Source of the DNA: Chionis minor
Lineage: Eukaryota; Chordata; Aves; Charadriiformes; Chionididae
Assembly: GCA_013398295.1 (NCBI GenBank)
Contig: VZSF01000875.1
Location: 124,001-188,000, forward strand
Length of the DNA stretch: 64,000 bases
Reading direction: 5' to 3'
Under the pieces are notes generated by a model. It saw only the letters and a program-made list of their open reading frames with translations, searched no databases and had not been told where the DNA came from. Position 1 is the first letter of the stretch, and each line of letters begins with the position of its first letter. Both the position numbers and the translations under genes were made by a program. Positions 51,641-63,099 of this stretch are shown one piece after another.

Positions 51641-54600
51641 TAAGCGTGCTTTCTGTTGGGATGCTTTTCCCAGTCCTCGCTGTCATTCCCACAGAGTCTG
51701 GAGTATGCTTGACAGTTTGACATTTTGCGTTTTCCCATTTTCTTGGTGAGGTTAAGGGAGCACAACCTGGATTTCGTAACTTGTCTTGTCTCTGAAAGCT
51801 TTTAACAAAGTTGTTGCTTCTGTATTGTTTACAGAAAAAGCGATTTTGTGAGATATATCATTTGTATGCCTGTAGTATTCTACTGCTCCCTCTGTATTGA
51901 TATCTCTTAAAGTCCTTGAAAAGGTGGAGTTTATGTTTGTTCGTTATCCAGAGGTCTTAGCAGCTTCTGGCTCTGTGGAAACTAATGGGGTGGAGTGCTG
52001 AGATGCACTTGATACTCCGAGATAGAATAAGATTATCATCTTCAGAAATAATTGAGAGGAAATGAAAAAACAACGTCTCCTGTCATAGAAGTAAGGATGC
52101 TAGAGTACAAAAATCAGTTCTTAATGATGGATTAGGTGGATGGATTGGGTATCTGGAGACCTTTAAGAACAGGACAACATGCTGAGATAAGGTCAATAAA
52201 AATAATTTGAATAAACTGAGTGAGAGAACTGACTTTTGTTCTGAATTTAGTGATGAAGCCTAGTTTGTAGATCAGATAGCTGTTTGACACATTATTTTTC
52301 TTTTGAAGTGCACCAGTAGTGTTGAAATACTGGGTTTACAGACTTCACTGAAGGAGTTGCTACTAGACCTGCAAGAGGCCAGTAGTTGTCTGTCTTGGAG
52401 AGAAAGTATCCTAATAGATGGAGAACTAGGAGAGAACCCCTTAGTCACACTTTCCCAGCCTGTAGTAATTCATTATGTAGAACATATAGTTTACTACTGT
52501 TCAGAGATTCAAGAGCATCTACAGTAACAGTGATGATAAAGAAATATTTTATATGCTTCGTATATATCCTTAACTTTGGATAAGGTGGAACTTTGTACAT
52601 GGTTTAGTTTCAGTTGTTTCTGTTCTAAAACATTTTCATGCATTCCAGGTGTTTTTTAAACAGCTTATAATTTTTGTGTGTTATACCTTTTTTTGTTAGC
52701 TATGTCAGCTGCAGGAATGATCTGATGTGTCATTCACATTGGTAGTAAATATAAATACAGACAGTGATAAATGATTCCTTTTGATGTTTTTCTTTTTATC
52801 GGGCAGTAGGGGAGCCTATCAGTCTAGGGAAACATTATGTTGCAAATAATCCTCTCAAAGGAATGAAAAAACATACTTCATGCATTGTAAAATATAGCAA
52901 GGAGTCAAATTAAACAAATATATCCATTCTAATGATACTTTAAAACTGTGTATCAAAGGAGCCTGCAGTCTCGGGTAGAAAAATCTGTTTAAAAGTTTGA
53001 AGCTTAGGAATTGAGATAGAACCGTAGAATGTGTAGATGGTTGTTGCTTTTCTTGATTTTTCTTCCTTGCAATGCAAGGACAAATTTCTTGCCTCGTTAA
53101 AGCCAATGTGAGTTTTATCTGTGACTTAATCGGTGCTTAATTCATCCCTAACTGGTGTTACTTATGACTCTTCTGCATAGGTAAGATTTTATATTTGCTA
53201 TTAATTATGCATCCGTCTCTATTCATCTGAGTCACTAAATCATGAGAAAGGTGACAGACAGATTGATTTTCCTTTCATTTTATGTCTTTTACACTGGGAG
53301 TCTTTGGCCTAGCGGATAAATTTCCGTACATGATGAGTAGCCTCTAGCCTTTACAACACCCCTTGGTTGAGCTGACGGAAATGTTTTTGATGTAGCAACT
53401 TACTGACAGAAAATGCTGGTTAAGCTGAATGAAAACTCTCAGTGGGAATATGTCAGTGGGATGAGTTTTTCATGGGAAAGCAGGCAGACTTCAACCCTGG
53501 CCAGCTGGGTATTTGCTGGCCAGCTTCACCTACAGACATTTCTGAAAATGTGTGTTCTACATGAAAATTTCTGTTTCTGAATTATAGTTCCAGATTGGAA
53601 GAAGAAAAGAATGATTCAGAAATGTGGAAGCTTTTGGGGATCTCAGTTGTGTTATCTGTACACACCCTTCCATGTAATAACATTGCAGCTTTCTAATAGG
53701 TTACTGCTGTTAGTGCTGGAGTAGCAAAAGAGATGTTCAGGAAGTGAAATCATTTGATTCTTTCATTCTTAACCAAGAATTGCTACTGTCAGGTCCCATT
53801 CATGCTTCATAGTCATGTTGGTTTAGACATAAATTCTTTGTATGAATGATTTTCTGAGAAGCCTCTTCGATATGTTAAAACTTAATTTTTTTGCATCCTC
53901 TATAGCAGACATATAACTCTTTCTTAAATATTGTATCGGTATAGGATCCAAAATAAAGGTTTTTACTCTGTTTTGCCCTCTGTTCTGAACACTCAGTGAT
54001 ATTTTAAGCTTTAATTCAGTTTCTTCTGGTCGATCATGCTTCATGCATTCTTTAGTCGCAGTATCAAGCAGACTGGTGACCGAGGGTCAGCTCTGAAAAA
54101 CCAGAATAGTAATTGATGGTGATTTGAATCTTCACTTAAGTGACTGTTGAAAGGTCTTGGGGAGGAAAAAGGGGAGGTGTATGTTTCAAATGTTTTTTTC
54201 TTGTGTGTTTTTCATGGGATAGGAAAAGCAGATTATATTTTCAGAAGATTTTTTTTTTTCCTCCTCCCATGGTGGCATCTGTCCATCTTTTTTTCTGTCC
54301 TTGTGATCAGCAAAGTTACCAATTGAATATCTGAAGCGATCTCCTTGGCAGATGAGAATCTGGACATGTGATTGTGTTTCCAGTCAGCTAACTTAATTTT
54401 ATGAGTTGGTATCCTGCAGGTTCTGAAGAAGGCAAAGCAAAACCACGCAGGGGAAACTGCTGCATGCACATGACCAAGAACAAATGAGTTGGGACACCAG
54501 AAATCCTGTAGATCTCTTGTATTAGATAGATCGCCTTCCTTCTAAATAGCCGTTAGACATGACAGTCCACTTAGTGCAATAGAAAGAAGAGGTACATCAT

Positions 54601-55129
54601 TTGCTATCTTCTGATCTTAAACACGTAATTCTCTTCTGCCCTAAGGTAGAACTTCGGTTGCTGGTAATTTTAAAATGTAAGGCATTTTTTCTTTATGACT
54701 TTATACTTTTCATCAGGACTTTTCATCCTGACATTGGAATCAGGATTTCACTTACAGCGACAGCACTGTTCAAACAAGTTAATAATCGGGCAAAAGAGGG
54801 AATGTATCAAAGATTTAATCTAAGCTAGTTTCAAAATACTGTCAAATAGCCTTTTAAGTTAGACAGGGTGAACACCTTGTGCTTTGTTATTCTGTGGAAA
54901 GAAGAGGTTTTGATATGTAGTTCAGCAACAAGTGCAGTGCTTGAGCAAAAAGAGTAAGCTTGGGAATTTTTAGAAGACATATTAGGTAGAAAAGTGGTGG
55001 GAAAGTAATACTGCTCTCAAATATAGCCTCTGCTCTGTCCTTGCATTAGTGTGTTGTTTTTTTGAAGTGAAAGGATGTTTATGATATGTAACTTCAGTTA
55101 ATACAATAAACATCTTTGCTTTACCTGCA
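51641..55129. other. No gene recognised
   Basis: Short frames only. The T-run at 54248-54258 is the only low-complexity tract of note. Confidence 0.55.
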
Positions 55130-55172
55130 GTGTTGAGACTAATTACAGTATTGTTTTTGCTTCCTTTTACAG

Positions 55173-55522
55173 GTTGCCTTTTTGAAGATGTGAAGAATGC
55201 AGATGTGTTGAAAACTATTGTGAAATTCATTTTCAGCAGAAATGTACAGATAACTTCCAATGGTGTAGATTCTAGAAAACAATCTACTGGCAATACAAGA
55301 CAAAATGGGGGTGTGGTGTATTATTCTTCATATCTGGATGTGTTTCAAAACCAAAGACGGAGAGAGTTAACTTTTGCCTCTGGTATATTCTTGGATGCAA
55401 TTCTAAGAGTGACTTACCTGTCATTCCTATCACATCCAGCTGGGATGACTGTTATGATCTCTTCATTGCCAAAAATAAATTATCTATGTATCTTAGTACT
55501 GCCTTTATTGGACAGTGTTTGA
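55173..55522 (+). other. Open frame behind two acceptor-like sites
   Basis: Two good acceptor shapes lie close together: 'tgctttacctgcag' ending at 55130 and 'ttgcttccttttacag' ending at 55172. After the second, one frame is open for 116 codons to TGA/TAG near 55522. It begins GCLFEDVKNADVLKTI, with later pieces such as YYSSYLDVFQNQRRREL. The short LFEDVKNADVL piece loosely resembles the LFKDVKNAGDL piece of the TPRKB/Cgi121 family, but the following residues do not match, so I do not assign it. The only donor in a useful place is a weak CTG|GTATAT at 55382. The frame has no in-frame ATG near its start. It is probably chance, possibly an exon. Confidence 0.18.
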
Positions 55523-56119
55523 TAGTGAGCTGTATGTCATTAAGAGAATTCACAACTGGTAGCAAAGAGAGATTTTAAAATATTTAATGTCATGGATACT
55601 AACGTAAATTCTTTACTTTGTTTTCTCTGGTAAAGTTAGAGCTCCAACTTTAAGATATAAAATCTCGTCAAACATTTTTTCAAATTTAAACATTTATCAT
55701 GTGTATTGTTTCCACGTTAAACTTTACCATTGTTCTTGAGAGAGAAGGAGGACAGTTTCTGTATTCCTACACCTCGTGTAGAATTTTTTTAAATTTATAA
55801 TGTTTCAGAGAATCAACGTTTTATGGTTACTAGGAATTCCTTCAACTTCAAAAAAGAGCGTGTGTGTGAAGGCTGGCCTCGCAGAAACTGCTGGAGGTGG
55901 AAGATGCTTGTAGCACGTCAATACAGCTGCTGTAAATTGTTGTTCTCTATTGTGGATGCTCAGCTGCCTTCCACGGGAGCGTTGGCGCATTTGCATGGAA
56001 CACAGAAGCTGTTACCATTTTTGGTTTCGAAGTAGATTAGATGACAGCAATTCTTACCTTCCCTTGTCCAGAGGAACAGGATGGTATAAGTTCATAGGCA
56101 GAAAAGATGCCTCCTGGCA

Positions 56120-56245
56120 TTTTTGCCTCAGTTCCTGCTCATTGGGATGGACTGCTCTTGAGCTAGAAGGAGGTGATCCTTTAATATCAACCATCTCTCT
56201 TGGACCCCTCATCCATCCAGGGTCTTAGCCCATATCTGCCTCATT
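56120..56245 (-). mobile_element. CR1 ORF2 linker fragment, antisense
   Basis: The + strand contains 'ttgggatggactgctcttga', 'aggaggtgatcctttaatat' and 'catctctcttggacccctc', the antisense of the CR1 ORF2 region just before the reverse-transcriptase domain. On the minus strand the frame reads pieces such as LKDHLL and AQEQSIP. It lacks a CR1 3' end, so it is an internal fragment of an old insertion. It is more diverged than the 18 kb copy. Confidence 0.72.
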
Positions 56246-59000
56246 TATCTGCAGTTTTCCTTAAACAGCTGCTCTTGGCAAATCAGTCAGGTACTGCAGT
56301 GGTTCGTCTGACCTAGTGTGACAATTCTTGTGTTCTCAAAATGTATACAAAAAGGTATCCAAACAGAAAAAAAAAAAACCAAAAAATCCCCAACTCCTCC
56401 CCCAAACCACCCACCTCAAAAAGAGAGACCCTGTTGATGTAGACTGGCTTTCTCAAAGTCCATCTTTAAACTCTTAAAAAGATGCCACCTTGTTGGAAAA
56501 CAGCTTTTTTTTTTTTTGTGAGAACGAATTCTTCATAGAGGAGTTTTTTGAAAATTCTTGAATTTCAAGGAAAGTTAACATGCTCTTTACTCCTGAAACA
56601 ATCATAATGTAGGAAGTGACCCTGCAAAGTGTTGGACACCTTCTCTGAGTTTTACACATCCAAAGACAAGCAGCTGAGGCCTCCCAGCACCCAGTCGGGA
56701 TATCACCTTATTTTTCTGTTATTATTTTAGTTTTCAGTATTGAAGGAAGAACAAAAATATTCTGAGTTTTGTATTCAGGGACTAAGTTATCTAGCTGCAA
56801 GATATTTTGTCTACGCACCAATGTTTAGTCATTTTATGAATAAAATATATTTTCTAAATCAGTTTACTGTTTGTGCTGCTTAATTTCTGTGGCAGTTTCA
56901 GCTTCCCAGAATATGACTGAGCAATTTGCAGACGGAAAACATCCATATCACACAGAAATGCTCCAACTGTAAAATCTTTTCCAACCTATTTAAATGACCC
57001 CTGTTGTGGTTTTGCCTGTATGGAGCAACGTTAGGTCAGAGAATATTTATGCTTTTGAGGTTCAGTCTCTGTCATGTCCCACCTTATTTGGTATTGTGGC
57101 CATAAAGAGTTCATCTGTCTCTGGTAACATAGATGGTTCCAGAATGAGTAGTTTTGGGGGGGAAAAAAAATCCTTGCAGAGATGAAAGACAAACCAACCC
57201 CATCCTGCCTGGTCTGTCGCTCACCTGTAGGAGCTACTCGTGCTACTCCAATGTCAGTGCTGCAGCTGGCTCAGGAAGCAAATCCTGAGAGGGCTTAGCC
57301 CACTGTGTGCACTTAAAACATTAAAATTTTTAGGAGCTTGCCCTCTGCCTACATATGCTTAAAGCTTTTCCTTGTTCTTTTTTACCCTGTATGTTGGTGA
57401 ACTGGGTCTGGCTGGGGTGGAGGTAGCATTCTTCATGGCAGCCTACGGGGTGCCGTGGTTTGGATTTGTGGCTCCAGCAGTGCTGGTGGCATAGGGATGT
57501 TTTGACTACAGCTCTTTGATTTCCCACTCTGCCCCCGCCTTACCCCAGTGAGTACGCTGAAGGTGGGCAAGAAGTTAGGGGGCTGGAGACATGGCAGGGG
57601 CAGCTGACCTGAATTGGCCAAAGGGATATTCTGTACCGTACAGCATCGTGCACAGCAGTAAAAACTGGGGGTAGAGGAAGAAGTGGGGAGAGGGGTGTCT
57701 TCCAAGGTGGTGGTTGCTCCGAGAACAGCTGAGCGTCAGCCTGCTTGTGGTAGGTGACAAGTTACTGCCTTTGCATCACTTGGTTTTGGTTGGGTTTTTT
57801 TCTTCTCTTTCCTTCACTTACTAAACAGTCTTTCTATTGACCCACAAGTTTAATTGCTGTGGCTCTTCCTATTCTCTGCCCCATCACACTGGTGAAGGAA
57901 TGGGGGGGGGGGGACGACAGAGTGAGCCGCTGGATGGGTGCTTAGCTACACCCACCACAACTGGAAGCAGAAGTTGTGAAGTCCCCAAAAGAAAAAGAGT
58001 AATTTTTTTCTGTTCCAGCCTCCCTCCCATTTGGGGACATTTTCCTTCCCCGGGTTCCCAATGGCCACAGTTGCCTGTGTGTGTCTATACGAGGGGCGGG
58101 ACAATGTGACACACTTAGTGTCATGTTCTTCTTTCCTTGGTTCTCGCTCTAAGACCTCCATTAGCATTTAACCATTGACATTATCTGGAAAATACCAGAC
58201 CACATCTGATGTTAGATAAATGCCTCAGACATGTTACCATTTGACAATACACTGCTTGGGCCATTTTCAGAAAAAAAATGGTTTTGATACTTTTCCAGGT
58301 ATCAGGCAATCGTTACTCAGAGCTCCTGTTTCTGAAGGCAACTTTCTTGGCGCTTTTTTTTTTTCCCCCTGCTATTTCTTATGTGATCTTTCCTACTGAG
58401 CCAGTGGTGGGTTTGAGGTGTGACAGCTTCATTTGTCACTTTCTTGCATTCTATCTGCTTTGTAAAAGCAAAACTTAGCCATTTTTTTGGGATTATCTTA
58501 GCGGTGAACCATGAGCTCTCATAAACAATGGAATTGTGTTCAGAAAACCTGCTGAGTTCCCCTCAAGGTTCCTTCCTTGACCTTTGCCTGTCGCTGATCT
58601 TGCCTCCATTTCTCTCTCTGTTGAATAGCATGACGCTTGTTGACATCAGCATTTTTAAAAGTTGTGGAAGTATAAAGTACAATTAGTTACTGTGTTATTT
58701 TCTCAGCATCCCGAGTTAGTGGTACACTTTAGCCTAGTCTAAATACTGTGTTTGGTTACATCCATAAGAGAAAGCTTGGTTGGTTTTGAAGTATGCAGAC
58801 GGTATCTCCAGGCAGATGGAAAAGTGTGCGCCAAGATAGGAGCTGGCCTAGAAGCTGTGTTCTTAGAAAATGTTTGGTCTTCTTATCGCTTGCCCTCTCT
58901 TCTCAGCATTTTTTTATCTGTCACAGTCTGCAATTTTCACCGCAGAAAGTGTCTTAATTGTTGCTTTCTGTAGTGCCAAGCACAGCGTTAGTCTTAAAGT
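56246..59000. other. No gene recognised; A/C-rich and poly-G tracts
   Basis: An A/C-rich tract lies at 56364-56422 and a 12-base G run at 57902-57913. The latter could form a G-rich structure or be length-variable. The open frames near 57433-58167 overlap on both strands and look like chance in GC-richer DNA. Confidence 0.55.
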
Positions 59001-59230
59001 AATAATAATAAATCAGCAATGATGTTAAGAACGCCCCAACTCACATTAACTGAGATAGATGGGCATCCTTTCCTAATGTGCAGTTTCCAAATAGGGTATG
59101 GCAACAAGAAGATATTAAAAATGTCAGCTTTAATTCTAATATGCTATCAGGTTATAAAGATGGCTATTGGTGTTGTGCAGAAAACATGCCTATCTGTCAG
59201 ACCCGTGCTGTTCTCTCCATTAGCAACAAC

Positions 59231-59247
59231 AAACAATAATATTGTTT
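59231..59247. promoter_or_regulatory. Paired inverted SOX-like motif
   Basis: AAACAAT and ATTGTTT face each other with a three-base spacer, giving a near-perfect 17-base palindrome. Two inverted AACAAT/ATTGTT half-sites spaced by 3-5 bases is the arrangement bound by SOX-E dimers (SOX8/9/10). The match is by motif only, and regulatory use is inference. Confidence 0.25.
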
Positions 59248-59321
59248 CTGCCATTAACGGGTCACAGGGCAATTATACTAGTGTAGGGTTTGTTACTTCT
59301 TTTAAACAAGTTTGACCATTC

Positions 59322-59426
59322 AGCTGGGATAGTTAAACTGAGTCCCAAGGGGGTGATTTTAATTCCAAAATGAGGGGGGCTTTCTAGCTTAGTTTAAATC
59401 CCAGCTAGAGTAGTTTAGGATAAACT
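59322..59426. repeat. Nested inverted repeats around AGCTGGGAT
   Basis: AGCTGGGATAGTTAAACTGAG (59322-59342) pairs with CTTAGTTTAAATCCCAGCT (59388-59406), allowing a two-base bulge and one mismatch, around a loop of about 45 bases. Right after it AGTTTA-GGA-TAAACT (59412-59426) forms a second, perfect small hairpin, and TAAACTGAGT occurs as a direct repeat at 59334 and 59421. No known element was recognised. Confidence 0.6.
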
Positions 59427-59430
59427 GAGT

Positions 59431-62400
59431 AATAGTAACAAATGGGTTGATCAGGGAGCTATACTGGTATTACCCTGTGAGGTAAAGGGCAAGTTCCAGC
59501 TTACATCCATTATACTTTTCTGTGTAGAGAATCTTTATATGTAAGGAACAACTTTAATTACAATTTACAATAGACGTTTCTGCACTCAAACATTCTGGGT
59601 TTAAATGCAAACGCTTTTCAGTAATTTTCTTTCTGTTTTGCTGCCTTCGTTTTCATTCCTCCAGACCACCACTTTGTGATTTCAATTTTAGACTTTGCGT
59701 CCTTTCATTTCCCTCCTAGCCAGCTGTGCTCCATTATAAATGACAGGTAACTTGTTTGAGGTACTGCATTAGCTCATCAGCCTCATTCCTTCTGGTTTTC
59801 CTCCACAGGCTTTCTTGCTACCGTTGTATCACTGTCGTAGAAGCACTGCAAAATCTGCAGATGGACAAATTACAGAAACATTGAGCAATTCTGGCTTTAC
59901 TAGACTTCTTCGGTTTACTCTTTTGGGGCAGGCTGAATTGCCTCATAGCAGACGCCATGGAGCATTAGTCAATATTCACAGAATATCAGGAATTTTGCAG
60001 GTCCACGTGCTAATGGCTGAGTAGCAACACGTGTCTTCTGGTATCTGACCGTGATATTAAAGCGTGGCGTTTTTCTTACTGTGGACAGCAGTTGTGGTGC
60101 TCAGATCCTGTGGTTCTGTGGTTGAGTATGTTCAGATGATGTTCTTCTAAATGTGACGGGAATGTTGTTGTCTCATGGCTGTGTTGTGTCCAGTGGCACA
60201 TGCCTCATTCCAATCCGATCACCTTACGCATGGATCGTACAGGTCTGCGTACTGCGTCCTCAGTAATTCTTCTACCTGCCTATATTCAGTGATGATACAA
60301 ATATGTATCAATTTATCATTGTAAACAATAGAAAACTGTTTATTTCAAAATATAAAAGGTCATTTTAACTTACGTGCTTTTAATCACTTCCTCAAGAATG
60401 CAAAGCATTTTATTTCGTTATTTATCTTTTTCTGCAGTAACTAGGTTTTCTGCAGTGCAGACAGGAAGGCAGAGCTGCAGATGGGCTCTGCCATGTGTTT
60501 GTGTCACTGGCAGCTTCACCAGCGAGGGACTTGTAAAACAGATTTTACACCTTCATTATTGACACCAGTTAATTACAATCCCAATTGGCTGGCCATCTTG
60601 TCTTTCACCTAAGTGTTTCCTTACTTTTAAAACTATGCCTGTATCATAAGGGTCGTGACTTTCCCATTGGTGACAAGGTTGTTTGCGCAGCCGTGCAGCT
60701 GGGAAAAATGTCCCTCTGTGGTCATAAACTAAGTTATGCGGACAAGGGGCAGATCGTCAACTGCCATAAAGCTGCTGTAGCTGCCCTGACTTTAAAGGAC
60801 CATTGCCAGTCTGCATCGGCCAGAGATGCGCCGTGTGGACAGGAGGGAGATGGAGTCTCTTTGTCTTCCCCCGTCAGTCCCTCTTCAGAATATAGAATTG
60901 GGTTGGCAGGAATATAGAAACGGGGCTGCCTATGTCTGAGAAAGGCCTGAGATCACCTCCGGACGGGCATGGAGTCAGGCATCATTGCTCCATCATAACG
61001 GGAGGGCTCAGCACAGCTCACAAGTGAAAATGCAGTAGAAGGACATTGGCTGTTAAACAAGGAGAGGGGAGAGAGAAATTCAGCCAGTGCTCTTATCGTC
61101 TCTGCATGATGTAGTCCTAGATTAATAGGCTTATGGAGTATATCCATGATGCAACGCCTCTGCTCTCGACTTCTTTGTAAACTTTGTCAAAAGTTTCCGT
61201 CAGTGACTAATGGGAAGCATGAGATGTAACAATCCAATCGCATAGTTAGTGTAGGCTGTTTGCTCAGATTACTAGGCTTGCCCTTTACCAGGCTTTGATT
61301 TATGGGGACCTAATAAGACAAGGGCAAGAACAGTCCTTTGTCTGAGCTCTGAAAGAAAACGGAGGTATGGGACAATTTACAGCTTGTGCTTTGTTGCTGA
61401 AAAAGGGTTTTGTAAATTTGTTGGAATAAATATTCTCAAACACGTGAAGCAAAATGAAAATGCACTCAATTGAGAGTGCCTTTTAAATTAATGGCTGTTG
61501 AGAAGAAGGTACGAGTTGTTGTTTTAGTTGATTCACGGTAATTATTAAGATCATATTTTGTGGTTGAGATGCACAAACACGGCTTGATTGTTGCAACCTC
61601 TTATCTCGAGAGCACAAAGAGCAGTGTCTGTTCCGATCCAGTAAACACACCTCTGGCAGTTCTCTGCTTAGGTAAGTAAACAAGGCACGAGCGAGCCCAG
61701 CAGAAGACAAGGAGCGTAGCGTGACAGAGGGCTCTGTAAGATGCTTAGAGGGAAAATATATTAACAACGTGCCTCAAGGAAATTTTTTCCTGTCCTTAAA
61801 AGTGCTTTTTAGATTGCCGCAGGCATATGAAGAAACATCTTGGTGGGTTGGGGATTTGGAAATGGCATCATAATTTGCAAATAAAAACGTATTTCGTAGC
61901 CTGTTGGGTTTTTTCAATGACCACATGAACTCAAAAGAACATCTTGTTGTATAGTAATGCTGATTTATTTTACAATTTATTTCTAATTACCTGTGGATTT
62001 ACTAGGATATGTGTTACAAGCTGTACCTTCCTCCTCTTCCAGATTTTGACACTTGCTCAGCAAGAATCACCATTTACACAAGAGTATATTAGCTTTCACC
62101 AAATTCAGATTATTTTTTTAAAAGTAGAAAGTAGTTGCAATTTGTTGTTATAGTTACCAGAAGACTGGTAAGTAATAAAAAACTCACATGAGCTATTTGT
62201 TTTGTTGTGTATCATTTCACATTTTAAAGTGTATTTTTGTCTCTTACTCTACTAGGCAAATGTTCCATTATTAGGATTAATCATTTTTATTTTGGCGCTA
62301 GAACACCATTTTAAGGCATTTTTAAAAGAGCTGGAATTCAGAACCTGTAACACTTTTCCATCCCTTAAACCCTATCTCCTGTTACAGCTGGCACTCTTTC

Positions 62401-62944
62401 ACATGGAGCTCTCTCATGTGACTCCTTTCATATCCTGATCCAGCCTAAGTTTAATCAGGTTTTTGGATGGGTTTTTTTTGGTCCTGCTGTCCTTACTGGA
62501 AGCCTGACCCAGAGTCTCACTCTTCTGATAGGAATCTTCCGATTGCTGGAAGTGTAAGTGTATCCCATTTGCTATTGTGCCAACAGCATTCTTTAATGTA
62601 GGTAGATAGTTTTCTTCCTGGGTTCTTAAACCTCATTCCGTGTTTAGGGGACACTCCTGTCTCCTCTATGCTCATTCTATGAATGGTTTCTTTCCCAAAG
62701 GCAGAGTTTGTGTTCTACCAAATTCTGTGTCTGTCCTGCTTTGAACTTATCTCCCTTGGGCGGGAGTGAGCGAATTGTGCACAAGGTGTGCATCTTAGTA
62801 AAGTGCCATTAATGCTTCCTTATTTCTTTTGGGAACACCTCACTTCATGCATTAGCGAGTGCTTCTCTTTTTTTCACATCTGCAGCACACTGGTTGTTCA
62901 TAGCAAACACCCCACCTCTTCTTTCCTTCCATTTCCAATTGTAG
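59431..62944. other. No gene recognised
   Basis: A 110-codon + strand frame lies at 60585-60917 without recognisable motif. A consensus donor-like TTAG|GTAAGTAAAC lies at 61670, but all frames upstream of it are closed. I saw no repeat family in this segment. Confidence 0.5.
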
Positions 62945-62955
62945 AGACCCAAAGA

Positions 62956-63099
62956 ATGCCATTATTCTCTAGCAGAAAAATCCGATTATTTCGTAAGTGC
63001 ATGACCTTGTGCTTTGTGTGTTTGATCCTTTCCTTAGTTTTCCTGATCCTCATCTTTATTTATGATGCTTCTGACAGTCGCATCAGAAAATGTTCTTAA
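62956..63099 (+). other. 47-codon ORF with predicted membrane helix after an acceptor-like site
   Basis: A long pyrimidine tract ending 'ccaattgtag' (AG at 62943-62944) lies 11 bases before an ATG with A at -3. The 47-residue product has a basic N-terminus (SSRKIRLFRK), a hydrophobic span at about residues 16-36 (CMTLCFVCLILSLVFLILIF) and then a polar tail with DASDSRIRK. That is the layout of a single-pass signal-anchor protein. The same frame is open upstream to 62788 but without an ATG there. A GTAAGT at 62990 lies inside the frame and could cut it short as a donor. It may be a micropeptide, an N-terminal exon of an unrecognised type II membrane protein, or chance. Confidence 0.2.

Noticed and set aside
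53305..53370. tRNA-like A-box (TGGCCTAGCGG) near 53310
   Set aside because: No matching B-box (GGTTCGA-type) at the right distance and no cloverleaf could be drawn.
9026..55996. Eight octamer motifs (ATGCAAAT or ATTTGCAT) at 9026, 10057, 25097, 26173, 30274, 35002, 37332 and 55989
   Set aside because: About four are expected by chance at this AT content by my rough estimate. They are scattered rather than clustered, so this is not a convincing signal.
57902..57913. Poly-G run as a G-quadruplex
   Set aside because: A single uninterrupted G run without spaced G tracts is better read as a homopolymer.
60585..60917. 110-codon + strand ORF with a hydrophobic start
   Set aside because: Hydrophobic start is short, the rest shows no motif, and no splice sites frame it. 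Left as non-coding.
61480..61670. Exon ending at TTAG|GTAAGT at 61670
   Set aside because: All three frames behind the best upstream acceptor are closed within a few codons, and the acceptor itself is weak.
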